This document shows, piece after piece, positions 35,782 to 38,072 of a stretch of DNA of 38,072 nt; position 1 is the first letter of the stretch, and every line of letters starts with the position of its first letter. This stretch comes from an uncultured Eisenbergiella sp. (GTDB lineage Bacteria > Bacillota > Clostridia > Lachnospirales > Lachnospiraceae). The position numbers were made by a program, and so were the translations under genes. The notes beneath the pieces were generated by a model, which searched no databases, was not told the DNA's origin, and worked only from the letters and a program-made list of their open reading frames with translations. The stretch spans positions 1-38,072 of the forward strand of contig CANQUI010000020.1 of assembly GCA_947626995.1 (NCBI GenBank). Reading direction: 5' to 3'.

Positions 35782-36669
35782 ATGAAATTAGTCAACCGAT
35801 TCAGAAAGAGTAAATTTGCTGCGCGTCTTAGAAAGACCTCCTTCTATGAGATCTACAAAAAAGATCAGAAGAGGCGCAACCGGCGAAATGACATCGTATG
35901 CAAGTCCGGCAACGAGTCGTTGGCAAAGGGGATTGTGTTAGCAAAAGTCGATGTGGTGGTCACAACAAAGTGCAATCTGTTATGCGAAGGATGCAGCCAT
36001 CTTATGCCGTATTATAAAAATCCGACGCATTTGGACCGGGACCGGATTGTCGCCTCCATGAAAAAGCTGGTTGAGGCGATCGATTGGATCGACCACTTTA
36101 ACATACTGGGCGGCGAACCCTTCCTGAACCCGGATTTAAAGTACATTTTGGAAGAAATGCCCATTGAAAAGAGCAGATTGGTCCAGGTTCTGACCAATGC
36201 CACAATCATCCCGAAGGATCCGGAACTGTTTGATGTGATGCGGCGTAAAAGAGTGCATGTGGTCATTACACCCTATCCAAGCAATGAGGCGATACGAGAG
36301 CAGCTGATCGCCGTGTTGGAAAAGGAGAAGGTGGCCTGGAATTATTTCTATCCCAAGTGGGTAGACTATGGAGAGCCGCAAGACTGGCATAGGAGCCCGC
36401 GTGAATTGAAACGTCAGTTTATTCAATGTAATTCCGTCTGCAAGAATTTATTTGACGGCAGACTGTATTACTGTTTCCGGTGCTCTCACGTTTATGATTT
36501 GGGATTCTGTCAGCGCCGGAAAGGAGATGCGGTGGATTTGTTGAACAATACCACCGCTCAAAATCGAAGGCAGATCCGCCGTCTGCTGTGGCGTCACAAG
36601 CCATTTACGGCCTGCCAGTACTGTTTGAAGGGCACAAAGCAAAATGTATGTATTCCACGCGGGAAATAA
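35782..36669 (+). CDS. Radical SAM protein with Cys-rich C-terminus
   Basis: The 295 residues have a basic N-terminus (1-50), then the radical SAM [4Fe-4S] motif C64-x3-C68-x2-C71 (TTKCNLLCEGCSH), 'NILGGEPFLNP' (SAM-binding GGE) and a barrel up to about 200. The tail has eight cysteines (C216, C220, C231, C234, C243, C278, C281, C290), which look like a SPASM/Twitch-type auxiliary iron-sulphur domain. Such proteins modify peptides or sugars, and relatives sit in polysaccharide or peptide clusters. No precursor peptide or glycosyltransferase is adjacent. A TTGACA at 35725-35730 could be a -35 box; the -10 is unclear. The 239 nt upstream (35543-35781) show no convincing gene. Base composition is lower in GC than the neighbours, which suggests transfer. 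Confidence 0.86.
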   Translation: MKLVNRFRKSKFAARLRKTSFYEIYKKDQKRRNRRNDIVCKSGNESLAKGIVLAKVDVVVTTKCNLLCEGCSHLMPYYKNPTHLDRDRIVASMKKLVEAIDWIDHFNILGGEPFLNPDLKYILEEMPIEKSRLVQVLTNATIIPKDPELFDVMRRKRVHVVITPYPSNEAIREQLIAVLEKEKVAWNYFYPKWVDYGEPQDWHRSPRELKRQFIQCNSVCKNLFDGRLYYCFRCSHVYDLGFCQRRKGDAVDLLNNTTAQNRRQIRRLLWRHKPFTACQYCLKGTKQNVCIPRGK

Positions 36670-36696
36670 GTCGCCTGGCGCGGTAAGCAGAATACA

Positions 36697-36724
36697 GGGG
36701 GTGCTGCAGCTATTGCGCACCCCC
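36697..36724 (+). terminator. Hairpin after the radical SAM gene, possible terminator
   Basis: GGGGGTGC (36697-36704) pairs with GCACCCCC (36717-36724) around a 12-nt loop. The T-run (TTTTT) comes 11 nt after the stem, which is unusually far, so termination efficiency is uncertain. The convergent ATPase gene ends 5 nt away. Confidence 0.4.
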
Positions 36725-36728
36725 AACG

Positions 36729-37958
36729 TTAAAATTTTTGACCATTTTTCATAAAATCAATCAGATTTATGTGTTTAATGCCATTTCTCTGCTGTAACAG
36801 TGAATCGGTTGTTGCAACGTATTTCGGGTAATTGTCTTTGATTGCTTCCAAGACCCGGTATTCCCTGTCTTCTGTTTCCTGCGACAAAGCAATCGTGTAC
36901 GCTGCCTGTACATAAGCATATTGCATTTCATTATCCCTGAGGATAAAATCACATTCTAATTTCCCGATTCTTCCAACGCTGACTGAATCATCCTGGACTC
37001 TGGCATAGATATAGATCATATTTTCCAAAACCGGTCCATAATGAATCCGAGTATCTGTATTTTGCGCAAAATAAAAGCTCAGGTCTGCCAGATAATACTT
37101 TTTTTCTCCGCTTAAAGATCGCTTTGATTTCATATCAAATCTGGAACATTCATATAAAATTTTTGCATCCGTCAAAGCTTTCAAATATCTTGTAAGTGTA
37201 GCTCTGCTAACGGAAAGCCCGTTTTTTTGCAATGCGCTGCAAAGACTGTTAATGCTCACTGTTGCACCAAAATTGTTGATAATATACGTCTTAACGGCTT
37301 CGAAAGTCTCTTTTTCCCTGATCTTAACCCTACGTCGTATATCTTTCTCGAATATTTCCCTGACTACACCCTGGACATAAGTGCGTTTGTCCGCCATATG
37401 CTCTAATTGTATGGTTCGCGGAAAACCACCTTCCAGAATGTAACGATTCATTTCATTTGCCGGAAGCGGATCAATATTCTTGTTGTAAAAGGCTTTCATT
37501 TTTTCATATTCTTCAAAGGTCAGTGGAAATAGTTCAAATTCAAGATATCTCCCCGTCAGTTTCGTAACCAGTTCACCGCTGAGCAAATACGAATTGGAAC
37601 CCGTGATAAAAATAGACCAGCCGCCTTCACTGCGGAATCCGTTTAATACTTCTTCAAAGCCGAAAACATTTTGAATTTCATCAATAAACAAATATTTCCG
37701 GCCTATCGCCGTTCCCATCTGTAAAATCAGATTTTCAAGCTGATCTGCGGTTTTTATGCTTCTGTATCCTCGAAGATCCAGATCAATGTAAAGAATATTT
37801 TCATTTGGAATACCGCTTTCTCTGATCTCATCAGCAATCGTTTCCATAAGGCTGGATTTTCCGCAGCGTCTGACGCCTGTGATTACTTTAATAATGTCAT
37901 CTGCATGATAAAATGCCCGGATCTTTTTCAGATAGTTTTCTCTACGATAAAGTTTCAT
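36729..37958 (-). CDS. AAA-family ATPase with C-terminal DUF4143-type domain
   Basis: The 409 residues have an N-terminal ATPase domain (AAA_14 type) with Walker A 'GVRRCGKSS' (28-36), Walker B 'YLFIDE' (89-94), a sensor 'FITGSNSYLLSGE', 'LTGRYLEFELFPLTFEEY', then a C-terminal DUF4143 region (about 180-340) with a winged-helix-like 'ALTDAKILYE'. Such proteins are common, often in many copies and often exchanged between gut bacteria; their role is not established. I chose the ATG at 37958 because GAGGAG lies 9 nt before it; an upstream GTG at 38009 has no ribosome binding site. The coding DNA is clearly AT-richer than the rest of the window, a sign of recent transfer. Confidence 0.9.
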   Translation of the reverse strand: MKLYRRENYLKKIRAFYHADDIIKVITGVRRCGKSSLMETIADEIRESGIPNENILYIDLDLRGYRSIKTADQLENLILQMGTAIGRKYLFIDEIQNVFGFEEVLNGFRSEGGWSIFITGSNSYLLSGELVTKLTGRYLEFELFPLTFEEYEKMKAFYNKNIDPLPANEMNRYILEGGFPRTIQLEHMADKRTYVQGVVREIFEKDIRRRVKIREKETFEAVKTYIINNFGATVSINSLCSALQKNGLSVSRATLTRYLKALTDAKILYECSRFDMKSKRSLSGEKKYYLADLSFYFAQNTDTRIHYGPVLENMIYIYARVQDDSVSVGRIGKLECDFILRDNEMQYAYVQAAYTIALSQETEDREYRVLEAIKDNYPKYVATTDSLLQQRNGIKHINLIDFMKNGQKF

Positions 37959-38002
37959 AGGGCACATCTCCTCTTCCGAAGTGTTTCCTTTATAACCCGA
38001 GT

Positions 38003-38020
38003 TTGCCACTTGTTGGCTAA
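38003..38020 (-). promoter_or_regulatory. Imperfect palindrome upstream of the ATPase gene
   Basis: TTGCCA and TGGCTAA (GCCA 38005-38008, TGGC 38014-38017) flank a 5-nt centre, just before a TATAAA (- strand, about 37994-37989). It may be an operator. No -35 box with consensus spacing was found. Confidence 0.3.
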
Positions 38021-38072
38021 CCCTAATTAAATTTTTTCCTTATTTTGCAGGGTTTTCCTTGCTACTACAATG

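Noticed and set aside
35601-35813. 70-codon frame between the C26 hydrolase and the radical SAM gene
   Set aside because: It has no ribosome binding site, overlaps the radical SAM start and its translation shows no hydrophobic core or leader-peptide features.

Overview
The window reads as chromosomal DNA of a fairly GC-rich, anaerobic, endospore-forming Firmicute, most likely a Lachnospiraceae-type gut clostridium. The reasons are: rubrerythrin, SpmA and SpmB, strong AGGAGG-type ribosome binding sites, TTGACA/TATAAT-type promoters with 17-nt spacers, tRNA genes without encoded CCA, and a gene set centred on plant and storage carbohydrate use (GH133, GH77, GH31, GH2, GH13, DUF5722, DUF4867). 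The species assignment is inference. No CRISPR array, insertion sequence, prophage or rRNA was seen.

Layout. 0-7.4 kb: a tRNA-Asn/Glu/Cys cluster with a terminator, a small membrane protein, rubrerythrin, a MATE exporter, then a likely operon of a three-S1-domain RNA-binding protein, an AI-2E family membrane protein and PepD, facing a convergent nitroreductase. 7.4-8.1 kb: a dense cluster of stem-loops with a possible leader ORF upstream of the nitroreductase, tRNA-Ser(CGA) and a monocistronic acyl carrier protein. 8.1-18.6 kb: glycogen/maltodextrin enzymes (GH133 debranching enzyme, MalQ), then spmA, a GH31 alpha-glucosidase overlapping a GH2 beta-galactosidase, then spmB. The usually adjacent spmAB pair is therefore split by a glycosidase pair. 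18.7-24.8 kb: a membrane-anchored Mrr-like nuclease, a MacB/FtsX-type ABC transporter, and a convergent DUF885 metallopeptidase-like protein. 24.9-29.7 kb: ribulose-phosphate epimerase with a DUF5722 glycosidase-like protein, convergent to GlgX. 29.8-34.8 kb: a LacI-type regulator divergent from xylulokinase, DUF4867 and a FucI-like isomerase, a compact pentose/deoxyhexose cassette. 34.8-38.1 kb: a class I glutamine-amidotransferase-like hydrolase, an orphan radical SAM protein, and an AT-rich DUF4143-type ATPase that looks acquired.

How the genes work together. GH133, MalQ, GlgX and GH31 would debranch, rearrange and hydrolyse alpha-glucans. The isomerase, kinase and Rpe would feed a pentose through xylulose 5-phosphate or a related ketopentose phosphate into the pentose phosphate pathway. 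No sugar transporter lies in the window.

Most notable signals: (1) a sigma-E-like sporulation promoter lying across the malQ terminator hairpin just before spmA, placed so that transcripts started there would lack the 5' arm that would otherwise terminate transcription and hide the spmA ribosome binding site; (2) splitting of spmA/spmB by GH31-GH2; (3) the triple stem-loop element before the nitroreductase, with an 11-nt loop complementary to the sequence abutting the start region and its own strong SD plus mini-ORF; (4) a shared YAAACGG motif in three control regions of the LacI/xylB/isomerase cassette; (5) clan-A-like catalytic glutamates in DUF5722 and cupin-like residues in DUF4867.
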